A stretch of 64,000 nucleotides of DNA from an uncultured Prevotellaceae bacterium. Its GTDB lineage: Bacteria > Bacteroidota > Bacteroidia > Bacteroidales > Muribaculaceae. A model generated the notes under the pieces. That model was given only the letters and a program-made list of their open reading frames with translations, did not search any database and had not been told where the DNA came from. This document shows positions 52,536-62,705 of the stretch, in pieces. The DNA lies in contig ONEL01000001.1 of the NCBI GenBank assembly GCA_900316835.1, positions 1-64,000 on the forward strand, given 5' to 3'. The position numbers were made by a program, and so were the translations under genes. Every line of letters starts with the position of its first letter. Position 1 is the stretch's first letter.

Positions 52536-53012
52536 ATGAATCAAACTCCTTCTTTGTCATTTATGGAAGCAGTAAAAAAGTGCTTCGCTAATTATGCTAA
52601 CTTCAAGGGGCGCGCTCGTCGCAGCGAGTTCTGGTGGTGGATGCTATTTACTTATATTGTAAACTGCGTTCTCTACATCCCGGTGCAAATGTTGTTTGCT
52701 AAAAAACAAGCTCTCATCAACGAAGGCATGAACGTTGCTCTTCAAGGTGGCGACCTTAGTGCTATTGAGGCTCAAGACCCAACCACAATGCTCATCTGCT
52801 TCTGTGTGTTGCTGGGTATCGTAAGCCTTATTTTGCTCATCCCATCGCTGGCTGTGATGTGTCGTCGCTTGCACGATGTGGGCAAGAGCGGTAAGCTCAT
52901 GTGGCTATTCTTGCTTTGTGGTATTGGTTATCCCATCTGCCTTATTCTATGCATCCCCGATGGCAATCCACAGCCCAACCAGTATGGTCCCTCGCCCAAG
53001 TACACCGAATAA
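52536..53012 (+). CDS. DUF805-family membrane protein
   Basis: 158 aa with three or four membrane segments. DUF805 signature at the start (YANFKGRARRSEFWWWMLF) and the CRRLHDVGKSGKLMWLFLL segment, ending with a short polar tail PNQYGPSP. Small inner-membrane proteins of unknown function, widespread. No link with the neighbours dnaK and tig. Confidence 0.9.
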   Translation: MNQTPSLSFMEAVKKCFANYANFKGRARRSEFWWWMLFTYIVNCVLYIPVQMLFAKKQALINEGMNVALQGGDLSAIEAQDPTTMLICFCVLLGIVSLILLIPSLAVMCRRLHDVGKSGKLMWLFLLCGIGYPICLILCIPDGNPQPNQYGPSPKYTE

Positions 53013-53041
53013 CTGATTTTCGTTGGAAATTAAAAATAACG

Positions 53042-53080
53042 GTCTCGCTAGCGACTTTTGTCTCGCTGGCGAGACTTTAT
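53042..53080 (+). terminator. Terminator after the DUF805 gene
   Basis: GTCTCGCTAGCGA / TCGCTGGCGAGAC 13-bp stem with one wobble pair, then TTTAT. Confidence 0.7.
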
Positions 53081-53115
53081 CTTTGTGTGGCTTAGATAAT
53101 TTAATTGAATTAATT

Positions 53116-53146
53116 TTGTCAAGTGGCACATTTTTTGTAATTTTGC
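53116..53146 (+). promoter_or_regulatory. tig promoter
   Basis: TTG (53116-53118), 19 bp, TAATTTTGC (53138-53146): an ideal Bacteroidetes promoter about 60 bp before the ATG. A TGGCACATTTTTTGTA overlapping it resembles -24/-12 boxes but is probably chance. Confidence 0.7.
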
Positions 53147-53207
53147 ACGCTCAAAGCGAAAACTATCAAATCATTAAGAATATATATACTAGATTTTAAA
53201 CAGAGAA

Positions 53208-54569
53208 ATGAACGTAACATTAGACAAGAACGGTAACGTGAGCGGAGTTCTCACAATATCGCTGGTTGAGGAGGATTATCAAGCCGAAGTTAAGAAGCAA
53301 CTTGCCGAGCTGGGCCGTCGTCGTCCCATTAAGGGATTTCGCCCGGGACATGTGCCTGCCGGGTTGCTGAAGAAATATTATGGAGGCCAAGTTACTGCCG
53401 AGGTCGTTGACCAGGTTGTGAGCCGTGAGCTGACCAATTATATTCGCGAGAACAATATTGATTTGCTTGGCGAGCCCATGTTGTCGCCCGACACAAAGGT
53501 CGACATGGTTAACGAGAAGGACTTCTCGTTCAAGTTTGACCTGGGCTTTGCTCCTGAGTTTGAACTCAAGCTCGACAAGCGAGTTAAGGTGCCTTACTAC
53601 AACATTGAGGTTAGCCAGGAAATGATCGATAACCAGAACGATGCGTTCAAGAAGCGCTTTGGTACTCAGGTGGCTGGCGAGGTTGCCGACGAGGATGCCT
53701 TGCTGCGTGGCTCTATGGTAGAACTTGCCGAGGATGGCACTGCTAAGGAGGATGGTATCAAGGTGGAGCGCACTATCGTGTCGCCCAAGTATCTCAAGGA
53801 CGATGACGAGAAGGCTAAGTTTGTAGGTAAGAAGGTGGGTGATGAACTCGTGTTCAATCCCGGTAAGGGTGCCGGTGGCAACGTTACTGAGCTTGCCGCT
53901 ATGCTCAATATCGACAAGGACCAAGCTACCGACGTCAAGAGCGACTTCAACTTTAAGGTGGAAGAGATTCTTGTTAACAAGGATGCCGAAATGGGACAAG
54001 AGCTCTTTGATAGCGTGCTTGGTAAGGGCGTTGTGAAAACCGAGGAAGAGTATTTCGAGAAAGTAAAAGAGATGCTTGCTGGCCAGCTCAAGAACGATAG
54101 TAACTATCGTTTTACTCTCGATGCTGAGCAAGTTCTCAAGAAGAAAGTGGGTGACCTTGAGATGCCCGATGATTTCTTGAAGAGATATCTGGTTTCAATC
54201 AATAAAGACGCCGATCAGGCTAAGATTGAGGAAGAGTATCCTCGCACTCGCGAAGAAATCGTTTGGCAGCTCATTAAGGAGAAAGTGGCTCGCACTTACG
54301 ATGTTAAGATTGAGCAAGACGATCTCATGCGCCTGGCTCGCATCTATGCTTCACAGCAGTTTGCGCAATATGGCATGGGCAACTTGCCCGACGATATGCT
54401 CGACCGCTATGCTGGAGAACTTCTTGAGAATAAGGATTATTCTCGTGAAATCTCTCGTCGCGCCTTTGAGGATAAAGTGTTTGCCACTATTCGTGACAAT
54501 GTGTCGCTCAATGAGAAAACTGTCACTGTCGAGGAGTTCAATAAGCTCTTTGAGAAGGACAAGAAATAA
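53208..54569 (+). CDS. tig: Trigger factor (ribosome-associated chaperone)
   Basis: 453 aa. N-terminal ribosome-binding domain with the GFRPGHVP loop (the GFRxGxxP signature), followed by a PPIase-like middle that appears shortened or divergent and a long helical C-terminal chaperone part. It receives nascent chains at the ribosome exit. Followed by clpP and clpX, a frequent bacterial order; a strong terminator lies between. Confidence 0.95.
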   Translation: MNVTLDKNGNVSGVLTISLVEEDYQAEVKKQLAELGRRRPIKGFRPGHVPAGLLKKYYGGQVTAEVVDQVVSRELTNYIRENNIDLLGEPMLSPDTKVDMVNEKDFSFKFDLGFAPEFELKLDKRVKVPYYNIEVSQEMIDNQNDAFKKRFGTQVAGEVADEDALLRGSMVELAEDGTAKEDGIKVERTIVSPKYLKDDDEKAKFVGKKVGDELVFNPGKGAGGNVTELAAMLNIDKDQATDVKSDFNFKVEEILVNKDAEMGQELFDSVLGKGVVKTEEEYFEKVKEMLAGQLKNDSNYRFTLDAEQVLKKKVGDLEMPDDFLKRYLVSINKDADQAKIEEEYPRTREEIVWQLIKEKVARTYDVKIEQDDLMRLARIYASQQFAQYGMGNLPDDMLDRYAGELLENKDYSREISRRAFEDKVFATIRDNVSLNEKTVTVEEFNKLFEKDKK

Positions 54570-54594
54570 AGAGGCTTTACTTAATTAAGCATAT

Positions 54595-54630
54595 AAAAAG
54601 ACGGCTCGTTTTTTCGAAGCCGTCTTTTTT
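54595..54630 (+). terminator. Intrinsic terminator of tig
   Basis: AAAAAGACGGCTTCG-like stem: AAAAAGACGGCTCG / CGAAGCCGTCTTTTTT around TTTTTT. A very strong stem with T tract. Confidence 0.9.
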
Positions 54631-54722
54631 AGTAAAATTACATTTAAAATGTATCACATATTTTATTAATTGGGGAAAAATTACTAACTTTGAACATAAA
54701 TTATTTAAAGACATTTGGAAAT

Positions 54723-55397
54723 ATGAAAAACGATTTTAGAAATTTTGCTGTAAACCATTTGGGAATGAATGGCTTAGCGCTTGATCAGTATGCCCAATCT
54801 ACCATTGAGAGTAGTTATATATCACCCACTATCATCGAGGAACGCAAGCTTAATGTGGCGCAAATGGATGTGTTCTCACGCCTGATGATGGATCGCATTA
54901 TTTTCTTGGGCACGCAGATTGATGACTACACCGCCAATGTGATTCAGGCGCAGTTGTTATATCTCGATAGTGCCGACCCTGGCAAGGACGTTTCTATCTA
55001 CATTAACTCTCCAGGTGGATCGGTATATGCGGGACTGGGCATTTACGACACCATGCAGTATATCCAGAGTGATGTTACCACCATCTGCACCGGTATGGCG
55101 GCTTCGATGGCTGCCGTGCTGCTTGTCGCGGGAGAGAAGGGTAAACGCTATGCCCTAAAACACTCGCGGGTAATGATTCATCAACCCATGGGAGGAATAC
55201 AGGGACAAGCTTCCGACATCGAGATTACCGCGCGCGAAATCCAGAAACTTAAAGAAGAACTATACACTATCATATCCAACCATTCGGGTCAGCCCTACGA
55301 TAAGGTGTATGCCGACAGTGACCGTGACTACTGGATGACTTCGGCCGAGGCGCTTGAATATGGAATGATTGACAAGGTGCTTGAGAAATCTAAATAA
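54723..55397 (+). CDS. clpP: ATP-dependent Clp protease proteolytic subunit
   Basis: 224 aa from ATG 54723 (an upstream start is unsupported). Catalytic Ser in GMAASMAAVLL, His in RVMIHQPMGG, Asp in the DRDYWMTSAEA segment. Tetradecameric serine peptidase working with ClpX. ClpX follows 27 bp downstream, same operon. The N-terminus is ~20 aa longer than in E. coli, a propeptide-like part. Confidence 0.97.
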   Translation: MKNDFRNFAVNHLGMNGLALDQYAQSTIESSYISPTIIEERKLNVAQMDVFSRLMMDRIIFLGTQIDDYTANVIQAQLLYLDSADPGKDVSIYINSPGGSVYAGLGIYDTMQYIQSDVTTICTGMAASMAAVLLVAGEKGKRYALKHSRVMIHQPMGGIQGQASDIEITAREIQKLKEELYTIISNHSGQPYDKVYADSDRDYWMTSAEALEYGMIDKVLEKSK

Positions 55398-55424
55398 ATT
55401 TACCTCAAGCATTGATAAAGAGAT

Positions 55425-56663
55425 ATGGCAAAACGTGAAACAATGAGATGCGACTTCTGTGGTCGCAGTCAAAATGAGGTGGAGCTGCTCATCCCTGGGC
55501 TGAACGGCTTCATCTGCAACGAGTGCGCTGAGAAAGCTAATGAAATTAGCCATGAGTACCTGGGCAAAATGAAGGAAGCAACACTCAGTGATATTGACTT
55601 GGACAACTTGCCCAAACCAGTGCAGATTAAGGAGTATCTCGACCAGTATGTGATAGGGCAGGAGAGTGCTAAAAAATATCTCTCGGTCGCTGTCTATAAT
55701 CATTACAAGCGCTTGACACAGAGCAAAGATGATGTCGACATTGAGAAAAGCAACATCATCATTGTGGGACCAACAGGAACAGGAAAAACGTTACTCGCTA
55801 AGACTATCGCTAAGTTGCTTAAGGTGCCATTTGCTATTGTTGATGCCACTGTTCTTACCGAGGCTGGATATGTGGGTGAAGACATCGAGAGCCTTCTCGT
55901 GCGATTACTGCAAGCTTGCGACTACAATGTGAAGGAAGCCGAGCGAGGTATTGTATTCATCGACGAGATTGATAAGATTGCGCGCAAAAGCGACAATCCT
56001 TCTATTACTCGTGATGTGAGTGGAGAAGGTGTGCAACAAGGCTTGCTGAAGCTTCTCGAAGGCTCGGTAGTGAATGTGCCACCTCAAGGTGGACGCAAGC
56101 ATCCGGAGCAGAAAATGATTCCTGTCGACACCAAGAATATCTTGTTCATTTGTGGTGGAGCATTCGAGGGAATTGAACGCAAGATTGCATTGCGTCTCAA
56201 TACTCAGGTGGTGGGATATGGAGCGGCTAATCATGTGAGCCGAGCCGACAGGGAAAAACTCTTGCACTTTGTGGCTCCTCAGGACTTGCGCTCCTATGGC
56301 TTGATACCCGAGATTATAGGGCGCTTGCCGGTGGTTACTAATCTTGAGCCACTCGACCGCGACGCTCTGCGACGCATCCTTGTTGAGCCCAAGAATGCGA
56401 TTGTTAAGCAATATGAAAAACTAATGCTCATGGATGGTGTAACGCTTTCTATTACCGACGAGGCTCTTGATTACATCGTGGATAAAGCCATTGAGTATAA
56501 ACTTGGAGCTCGTGGGTTGAGGTCTATCTTTGAGACTATCATGATGGATGCCATGTACACCATTCCTTCATCGCGAAAGAAAAAATTTGAGCTTACTAAA
56601 GATTATGCTGCACAGCAACTTGAGGCTTCTAATTTCGCTGCTATCGCATCTACAATGCAGTAA
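55425..56663 (+). CDS. clpX: ClpX unfoldase, ATP-binding subunit of ClpXP
   Basis: 412 aa. N-terminal zinc finger (CDFCGRS...CNECA), Walker A GPTGTGKT, Walker [10 protein letters not shown], sensor regions and the ClpP-contacting loop. Unfolds tagged proteins and feeds them to ClpP. Operon with clpP; recQ follows 109 bp later with its own TATATTTGT-like promoter box. Confidence 0.98.
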   Translation: MAKRETMRCDFCGRSQNEVELLIPGLNGFICNECAEKANEISHEYLGKMKEATLSDIDLDNLPKPVQIKEYLDQYVIGQESAKKYLSVAVYNHYKRLTQSKDDVDIEKSNIIIVGPTGTGKTLLAKTIAKLLKVPFAIVDATVLTEAGYVGEDIESLLVRLLQACDYNVKEAERGIVFIDEIDKIARKSDNPSITRDVSGEGVQQGLLKLLEGSVVNVPPQGGRKHPEQKMIPVDTKNILFICGGAFEGIERKIALRLNTQVVGYGAANHVSRADREKLLHFVAPQDLRSYGLIPEIIGRLPVVTNLEPLDRDALRRILVEPKNAIVKQYEKLMLMDGVTLSITDEALDYIVDKAIEYKLGARGLRSIFETIMMDAMYTIPSSRKKKFELTKDYAAQQLEASNFAAIASTMQ

Positions 56664-56772
56664 TTTGTTTAAAAAACTTTTTTGTTTTAAAGAAAAATTG
56701 TATATTTGTAGACAAAACAAAACATTTCTTAAAAATATTATTAATCCTCTCTCTCTTAAACCTTAACACACA

Positions 56773-58947
56773 ATGGCCGACAAGAATAAACTGGTAGCGA
56801 CTTTAAAAAAATATTTTGGTTTTGACACTTTTAAAGGTGATCAAGAAAAAATCATGGAAAGTCTCATCGACGAGCACAACACTTTTGTGTTGATGCCCAC
56901 GGGAGGCGGTAAATCATTGTGCTACCAGTTGCCTTCGTTGCTGATGGAAGGCACAGCTATCGTCATTTCGCCACTCATCTCGCTGATGAAAAATCAAGTG
57001 GATGCAATGAGAAACTTTGGCGAAGACGATGGTATTGCACATTTCTTGAACTCTTCGCTCAACAAGCAAGCCATCGATCAGGTTAAGGAGGATATATTGA
57101 ATGGTAAAACCAAGTTGCTCTATGTCGCCCCCGAGTCATTGACTAAGGAAGAGAATCTAGAGTTCTTTAAGAGTGCAAAAATCTCTTTCTATGCCATTGA
57201 TGAGGCCCATTGTATCTCGGAGTGGGGACACGACTTTAGACCTGAATACAGGCGAATACGGCATTTTATAAATGAGATTGGCGTCAGGCCCATTATTGCC
57301 CTTACCGCAACAGCCACTTCTAAAGTGCAGCATGATATTCAGAAGAACCTGGGAATAATGGACGCTAATGTGTTCAAGTCCTCTTTCAACCGCACCAATC
57401 TTTACTATGAGGTTCGACCCAAGACTAAAGACGTTGACAAGGAAATAATTAAGTATATCAAGTCAATGCCAGGAAAGTCGGGTATTATTTACTGCTTGAG
57501 CCGCAAGAAAGTGGAGGAGCTGGCAACCACACTGCGCGTTAATGACATTAAGGCGCTGGCTTATCATGCTGGAATGGATAGTGCCACGCGCTCGGCCAAT
57601 CAAGATGCTTTTTTGCTTGAGAAAGTGGATGTGATTGTGGCTACTATAGCTTTTGGTATGGGTATCGACAAGCCTGATGTGCGCTTCGTTATTCACTACG
57701 ATATCCCCAAGAGTCTCGAAGGTTACTATCAGGAGACGGGACGTGCGGGACGTGATGGCGGTGAAGGCCAATGCATCACTTTCTATGCGCAGAAGGACCT
57801 GGATAAGTTGCGCAAGTTCATGCAAGGTAAACCTGTTGCCGAGCAAGAGATAGGAAAACAACTGCTTGCCGAGACGGCTTCCTATGCCGAGACCTCGGTG
57901 TGCCGACGCAAGACGTTATTGCACTATTTTGGTGAAGAGTACACGCAAGATAACTGCCATAATTGTGACAACTGCTTGCATCCGCGCAATCGCATTGAGG
58001 CACGCGACGAGCTGTGTGATGCTCTTGAAACTATCATCATGCTCAAGGAAAAATTCAAGGTCGACCATGTAGTGAATGTGATGCTTGGCGAGGTTACTAC
58101 CGAGATTCAGTCCTATTTGCATGACAAGCTCGAGATGTTTGGATGTCAAAAAGACAAGACCGCTAAGTTCTTGAGCGCGGTGATTACACAAGGTATTATT
58201 GCTGGATATATTGATAGGGATATTGAAAATTATGGCTTGCTCAAAGTCACAAAGCGAGGCAAGGAATTTCTCAAATCACCATCTTCTTTTATGGTGGTGG
58301 AAGACCGCGATTTCTCACTTGCTGGAGAGCAAGAGGTGAGAGGGGGAACAGGTGCCATTGATAACGAGTTGTTCAGCATTCTCAAGGGATTGAGAAAGAA
58401 AATAGCGTCGTCTTTGTCTCTTCCTCCCTATGTCATCTTCCAGGACCCATCGCTCGAAGCTATGGCTACAACCTATCCCATCACCATGGAAGAATTGCAA
58501 AATATCCCAGGTGTGGGAGCAGGTAAGGCTAAGAGATATGGCGCTGAATTTTTGGAAATTATAAAAAGACATGTCGAAGAAAACGAGATAATTCGACCCG
58601 AGGATTTGCGCGTGCGCACTGTGGCTAATAAGAGTAAACTAAAAATATCGCTCATCCAGAGCATCGACCGTAAGGTACCCCTCGACGATCTTGCTGCTTC
58701 GCGGGGACTCGATTTTGACAAAATGCTCGACGAGATTGAAGCAATTGTTTATTCAGGAACTCGCATTAACATTGACTACTACATCAATGAGATAATGGAC
58801 GAGGACCACATGGAGGATATTTTCGAATATTTCAAGGAGAGTGAGAGCGACAGGCTCAGTATAGCTCAAGAGGAACTCGGTGATGATTACACCGAGGAGG
58901 AGATACGCCTGGTGCGCATCAAGTTCTTGAGTGAAATGGGAAATTAG
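56773..58947 (+). CDS. recQ: ATP-dependent DNA helicase RecQ
   Basis: 724 aa. Superfamily 2 motor: MPTGGGKSLCYQLP (motif I), DEAHCISEWGHDFRPEY (DEAH and aromatic-rich loop), ALTATAT, QETGRAGRDG (motif VI); RQC zinc-binding domain with Cys residues (CRRKTLLHYFGEEY, NCHNCDNCLH) and a winged helix; HRDC-like end with NIPGVGAGKAKRYG. Unwinds forked and G-rich DNA in recombination repair. It is longer than E. coli RecQ (609 aa) because of an extra C-terminal ~80 aa. Confidence 0.97.
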   Translation: MADKNKLVATLKKYFGFDTFKGDQEKIMESLIDEHNTFVLMPTGGGKSLCYQLPSLLMEGTAIVISPLISLMKNQVDAMRNFGEDDGIAHFLNSSLNKQAIDQVKEDILNGKTKLLYVAPESLTKEENLEFFKSAKISFYAIDEAHCISEWGHDFRPEYRRIRHFINEIGVRPIIALTATATSKVQHDIQKNLGIMDANVFKSSFNRTNLYYEVRPKTKDVDKEIIKYIKSMPGKSGIIYCLSRKKVEELATTLRVNDIKALAYHAGMDSATRSANQDAFLLEKVDVIVATIAFGMGIDKPDVRFVIHYDIPKSLEGYYQETGRAGRDGGEGQCITFYAQKDLDKLRKFMQGKPVAEQEIGKQLLAETASYAETSVCRRKTLLHYFGEEYTQDNCHNCDNCLHPRNRIEARDELCDALETIIMLKEKFKVDHVVNVMLGEVTTEIQSYLHDKLEMFGCQKDKTAKFLSAVITQGIIAGYIDRDIENYGLLKVTKRGKEFLKSPSSFMVVEDRDFSLAGEQEVRGGTGAIDNELFSILKGLRKKIASSLSLPPYVIFQDPSLEAMATTYPITMEELQNIPGVGAGKAKRYGAEFLEIIKRHVEENEIIRPEDLRVRTVANKSKLKISLIQSIDRKVPLDDLAASRGLDFDKMLDEIEAIVYSGTRINIDYYINEIMDEDHMEDIFEYFKESESDRLSIAQEELGDDYTEEEIRLVRIKFLSEMGN

Positions 58948-58977
58948 TTCTATTTTCATCATTTCTTACATCTGGGG

Positions 58978-59050
58978 TGTCGCAAAAGTGCGGAATTTAA
59001 TATTTTAATCATCTTTCTATTTAGCACCCATAATTCCGACTTTTGCGACA
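58978..59050. repeat. Long inverted repeat after recQ
   Basis: TGTCGCAAAAGTGCGGAATT (58978-58997) and AATTCCGACTTTTGCGACA (59032-59050), 34-nt spacer, one bulge. Could be a terminator stem, or the two ends of a small insertion element, since TGTCGCAAAAGT looks like an IS terminal repeat. Confidence 0.5.
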
Positions 59051-59152
59051 TCCTCCTTTTATTGATTAACTTATTTTAAACTATTGCATATAATTTAATG
59101 TTACTCTCTACGTTATAAAAAGATAGAGAAAACCATTTTTTTATATATAGTT

Positions 59153-61102
59153 ATGAAATTTAAATTTCTTGTATTCGCATTGGCAATCGCTGGTATAGCA
59201 TGCATTGCTCATGCTGCTAAAGACCCTGTGTTGATGAAAATCAACGGTAAGGAAGTGAAACTCTCTGAGTTTGAGTATCTTTATAATAAGAACCTGCAGC
59301 AGCAAGTAAACAAAGAGAGTATTGATGAATATGTAAACAGGTTTGTGGATTACAAGCTCAAGGTGGTTGAGGCCGAGAGTTTGGGCTATGACACACTGCC
59401 TCGCATCAATCGTGAACTCGATGGTTATAAAAATGACTTAATAGCGCCTTTCATGACCGACACTGTGCTGCAAGAAAAGCTAGCGCGTGAGGACTATGAG
59501 CGCAAAACCAAGAATGTTAACATGAGCCACATGATGCTCGCTCTTGGAAAAAACAAGGAAGAAACACAAAAGCAAATAGCTCTCATGGATAGCCTGCGCA
59601 CATGCATCCTAAACGGAGAGAACTTTAGTGACATTGTGGAGAAATACTCCATCGACCGGTCCAAGGTTAACAATCATGGCGAATATGGATTCCAGCGAAG
59701 TGGGGTGTTGCCCTACGATTTTGAGAAAGTGGCTTTCAATACTCCCGTTGGAACTATTTCGGAACCATTCGTTACTCAATATGGTGTGCACATGGTGCGC
59801 GTTAACGGCGTGCGTCCCGACGAGGGTGAGGTGCAAGTGGGACACATTCTAAAGCTCTTCCCTCGCAATGCCACCGATAGTGCCAAGCAAGCTGTTAAAC
59901 AGCAAATTGATTCTATATATCAACGTGTTCTCGCTGGCGAGGACTTTGAGGAACTGGCGCGCAAGTGCTCACAAGACCCGGGCTCAGCACGGAATGGTGG
60001 AAAATTGCCTTTCTTTGGTCGCGGACGCATGGTAAAAGCATTTGAGAACGTGGCGTTCGACCTTCCCGATGGACAAATTTCAGCACCCGTTGAGACTCCT
60101 TATGGCTACCACATTGTGAAAAAATATTCTCACAAGGCTCTTGGAACCTATGAGGAAATGCGTCCTCTCATCATTCAACAAATGCAAAACGATGAGCGAA
60201 GCATCATGCCCATTGAGAGCAAGACGCAACAAATCATGAAGGAGCTGAACTATAAGCCTAACGAGAAACTGGGCGAATACTTAAAGAAAGAGCTCGCTAA
60301 GCACGGTGGGTTTGACTCTACATTTGTTACTGATGTTGTGGCAAAGAGCCAGGAACCTATTTTCACTTATGGTAAAGGTATTAAAGTGCCCTTAAAGGAG
60401 CTCGCAAGTCGCATCAACGCCAAGTCGAAGTATGCCAATAATGATATCGCAAGTGCCGAAATTGTGGGACTTGTAGAGAATTATGCCAAGAATGTTCTGC
60501 GCAAGCACTATGGAGATAATTTGGTCGACCTCAATCCCGACTATCGCAACCTGCTTAATGAATATAGAGACGGTACTCTACTATTTGAGGTAATGAATAA
60601 GGAAGTGTGGTCTAAAGCCAAGACCGATGAGGACGGACTTGAGGCTTACTATAAAGCCAACTCTGGCAAGTATAGCTGGGATGCTCCTCACTTCAAGGGC
60701 ATCATGATTTGTGCCAAGAACGACTCTATCTTGAAAGAGGCGCTAACCACAGCCGCACAGTGGAGCGATGTCCCAGTCGATACTCTAACTAGTAACCTTA
60801 ACAACAAGTTTGGTCGCAACATTAAGATGCTACGTGTCATCTCCAAGAAGGGCGATGACGCCATGGTCGACAATATCGCTTTTGGAGAAGTGAAGGGGGT
60901 ATCTTCATTTAATGGATATCCTGTCTATGCTAAACTGACAGGCAAAATTATTTCTCAGCCTGAGGAAATGAGCGATGTGCGAGGTATGGTATCTAGCGAC
61001 TATCAGGATGAGCTTGAAAAACGCTGGATTGATGGCCTTCACAAGAAATATAAAGTGGTAATCGATAAAAAAGTCCTTAAGCAAGTTAAAGCTAAATATT
61101 GA
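59153..61102 (+). CDS. Periplasmic parvulin-type peptidyl-prolyl isomerase (large)
   Basis: 649 aa with a signal peptide (to ACIAHA). N-terminal helical chaperone part with KINGKEVKLSEFEYLYNKN and a DEYVNRFVDYKLKVVEAE segment; two parvulin domains (~125-225 and ~230-335; VNMSHMMLAL...YSIDRSKVNNHGEYG and VQVGHILKLFPRNA...CSQDPGSARNGGKLPFFGRG). Supports outer-membrane protein folding. Another isomerase follows 235 bp later, after a terminator. Confidence 0.92.
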   Translation: MKFKFLVFALAIAGIACIAHAAKDPVLMKINGKEVKLSEFEYLYNKNLQQQVNKESIDEYVNRFVDYKLKVVEAESLGYDTLPRINRELDGYKNDLIAPFMTDTVLQEKLAREDYERKTKNVNMSHMMLALGKNKEETQKQIALMDSLRTCILNGENFSDIVEKYSIDRSKVNNHGEYGFQRSGVLPYDFEKVAFNTPVGTISEPFVTQYGVHMVRVNGVRPDEGEVQVGHILKLFPRNATDSAKQAVKQQIDSIYQRVLAGEDFEELARKCSQDPGSARNGGKLPFFGRGRMVKAFENVAFDLPDGQISAPVETPYGYHIVKKYSHKALGTYEEMRPLIIQQMQNDERSIMPIESKTQQIMKELNYKPNEKLGEYLKKELAKHGGFDSTFVTDVVAKSQEPIFTYGKGIKVPLKELASRINAKSKYANNDIASAEIVGLVENYAKNVLRKHYGDNLVDLNPDYRNLLNEYRDGTLLFEVMNKEVWSKAKTDEDGLEAYYKANSGKYSWDAPHFKGIMICAKNDSILKEALTTAAQWSDVPVDTLTSNLNNKFGRNIKMLRVISKKGDDAMVDNIAFGEVKGVSSFNGYPVYAKLTGKIISQPEEMSDVRGMVSSDYQDELEKRWIDGLHKKYKVVIDKKVLKQVKAKY

Positions 61103-61139
61103 TGGCTGCACTTGATTGACATCAAGGGTACAAGAATAC

Positions 61140-61179
61140 CCCCGTTGCGAGTAATGACTCTCGCAACGGGGTGTTTTTT
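61140..61179 (+). terminator. Intrinsic terminator after the large isomerase
   Basis: CCCCGTTGCGAG / CTCGCAACGGGG perfect 12-bp stem, then TGTTTTTTT. Confidence 0.9.
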
Positions 61180-61337
61180 TAACATATACTAGATTATTAA
61201 GTATAATTAAATAAAAATGATTTTGAGAAATCGCAAAAAATGAAGAACTTTGCAAATTGATTGTGTCATTTCTTGTAACTTTGATGTTTGAGACATGACA
61301 CGTTATTAAATGATAACTCATTAAGAAAAATATAAAT

Positions 61338-62693
61338 ATGAAATTTAAAACCTTGCTTTGGTGCTTATTGTCAACTGTGGCATTGAGCATGAGTGCGCAA
61401 AACAATGTCGCTGAGGAAGTGGCATGGGTAGTGGGCGATGAGCCTATCTTCAAGTCTGATATTGAGGAACAGTATCAGCAGGCTCTTTATGAGAGAATTC
61501 CTATCGACGGAAATCCTTATTGTGTCATACCCGAGAGAATGGCTGTGGAGAAACTATTCCTGCATCAAGCTAAGATTGATACTGTGGAAGTGTCTAACTC
61601 CACGGTGATGCAAAGCGTGGAATCACGCATCAACTATTTTATTGCTAACTTAGGCTCGAAGGAAAAAGTTGAGGAATATTTTAGAAAACCGTTGCCCGAG
61701 CTAAGGGAGCAACTCATCGATGTGGTGCGTGACCAGTACACTATTCAAGAGGTGCAACGCAAGCTCACAAAGAATATTAAAGCCACCCCCGCCGATGTGA
61801 GAAGATACTTTAACACCTTGCCTAAGGACTCACTGCCCATGATTCCGCAGCAAGTGGAGGTGAAAATCATTACTATTAACCCCGTTATTCCACAACAGGA
61901 AATCGACGACGTCAAAGCAAGGTTGAGAGACTATAGCCAAAAGGTGAATAATGGTGAGAGTGAATTCTCAACACTGGCAATTCTTTATAGCGAGGACGGT
62001 TCATCAACCTATGGTGGTGAAGTGGGATTTAGAGGAAAAGCTGAGCTTTTGCCTGAGTATGCGGCAGCCGCTTTTAATCTCAATGATACCAAGCGAGTGT
62101 CTAAAATTGTTGAGACCGAGGCTGGTTTCCACATCATCCAGCTCATAGAGAAACGTGGCGACCGCATCAACACACGCCACATCTTGCTACGTCCCAAGGT
62201 GGCACAAAAGGATATTGATGATGCGCAACTTAAACTTGACTCGCTGCGTACCGACATCTTGGCGGCAAAGAATAACCTTACCTTTGAACAAGCCGCGCTA
62301 TATGTATCACAGGACAAGGATTCTAAAAACAATAATGGTGTGATGCTCAATGAGAAAACTCATAGCAATCTCTTTGAAATGGCCGATCTTCCCTCCGAGG
62401 TGGGTAAGGTTGTGGCAACCATGAAAGAAGGAGAAATCTCAAAACCTTTTGTTATGATGAACCCAAAGACCAACCGCCAGCAAGTGGCTATCGTGAAACT
62501 TTCAAAGCGCAACGAGGCTCACAGGGCCGACTTTGCCGACGATTATCAAGTGCTTAAGGAACTCTATGAAGGCTACAAGCGCGAGGAAACACTCAAGAAG
62601 TGGATCGAAGAAAAACAGAAGTCTACCTATGTCTTCATTGAGGAAGGTTGGCGCAACTGCGAGTTTAAATATAAATGGTTAAATATCAAGTAA
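61338..62693 (+). CDS. SurA-like periplasmic peptidyl-prolyl isomerase
   Basis: 451 aa with a signal peptide (to SMSAQ). SurA-type start (NVAEEVAWVVGDEPIFKSDIE), helical chaperone module, then two parvulin domains (~175-265: VEVKIITINPVIPQQE...YSEDGSSTYGGEVGF; ~280-370: INTRHILLRPK). SurA escorts beta-barrel proteins through the periplasm. The OstA-like gene starts 12 bp later, so they are co-transcribed, consistent with outer-membrane assembly. Confidence 0.92.
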   Translation: MKFKTLLWCLLSTVALSMSAQNNVAEEVAWVVGDEPIFKSDIEEQYQQALYERIPIDGNPYCVIPERMAVEKLFLHQAKIDTVEVSNSTVMQSVESRINYFIANLGSKEKVEEYFRKPLPELREQLIDVVRDQYTIQEVQRKLTKNIKATPADVRRYFNTLPKDSLPMIPQQVEVKIITINPVIPQQEIDDVKARLRDYSQKVNNGESEFSTLAILYSEDGSSTYGGEVGFRGKAELLPEYAAAAFNLNDTKRVSKIVETEAGFHIIQLIEKRGDRINTRHILLRPKVAQKDIDDAQLKLDSLRTDILAAKNNLTFEQAALYVSQDKDSKNNNGVMLNEKTHSNLFEMADLPSEVGKVVATMKEGEISKPFVMMNPKTNRQQVAIVKLSKRNEAHRADFADDYQVLKELYEGYKREETLKKWIEEKQKSTYVFIEEGWRNCEFKYKWLNIK

Positions 62694-62705
62694 GATAACG
62701 CAACC

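Noticed and set aside
53123..53140. TGGCAC...TTGTA upstream of tig as a third sigma-54 promoter
   Set aside because: It overlaps an ideal TTG-N19-TAATTTTGC promoter, and the -12 GC is missing, so coincidence is more likely.
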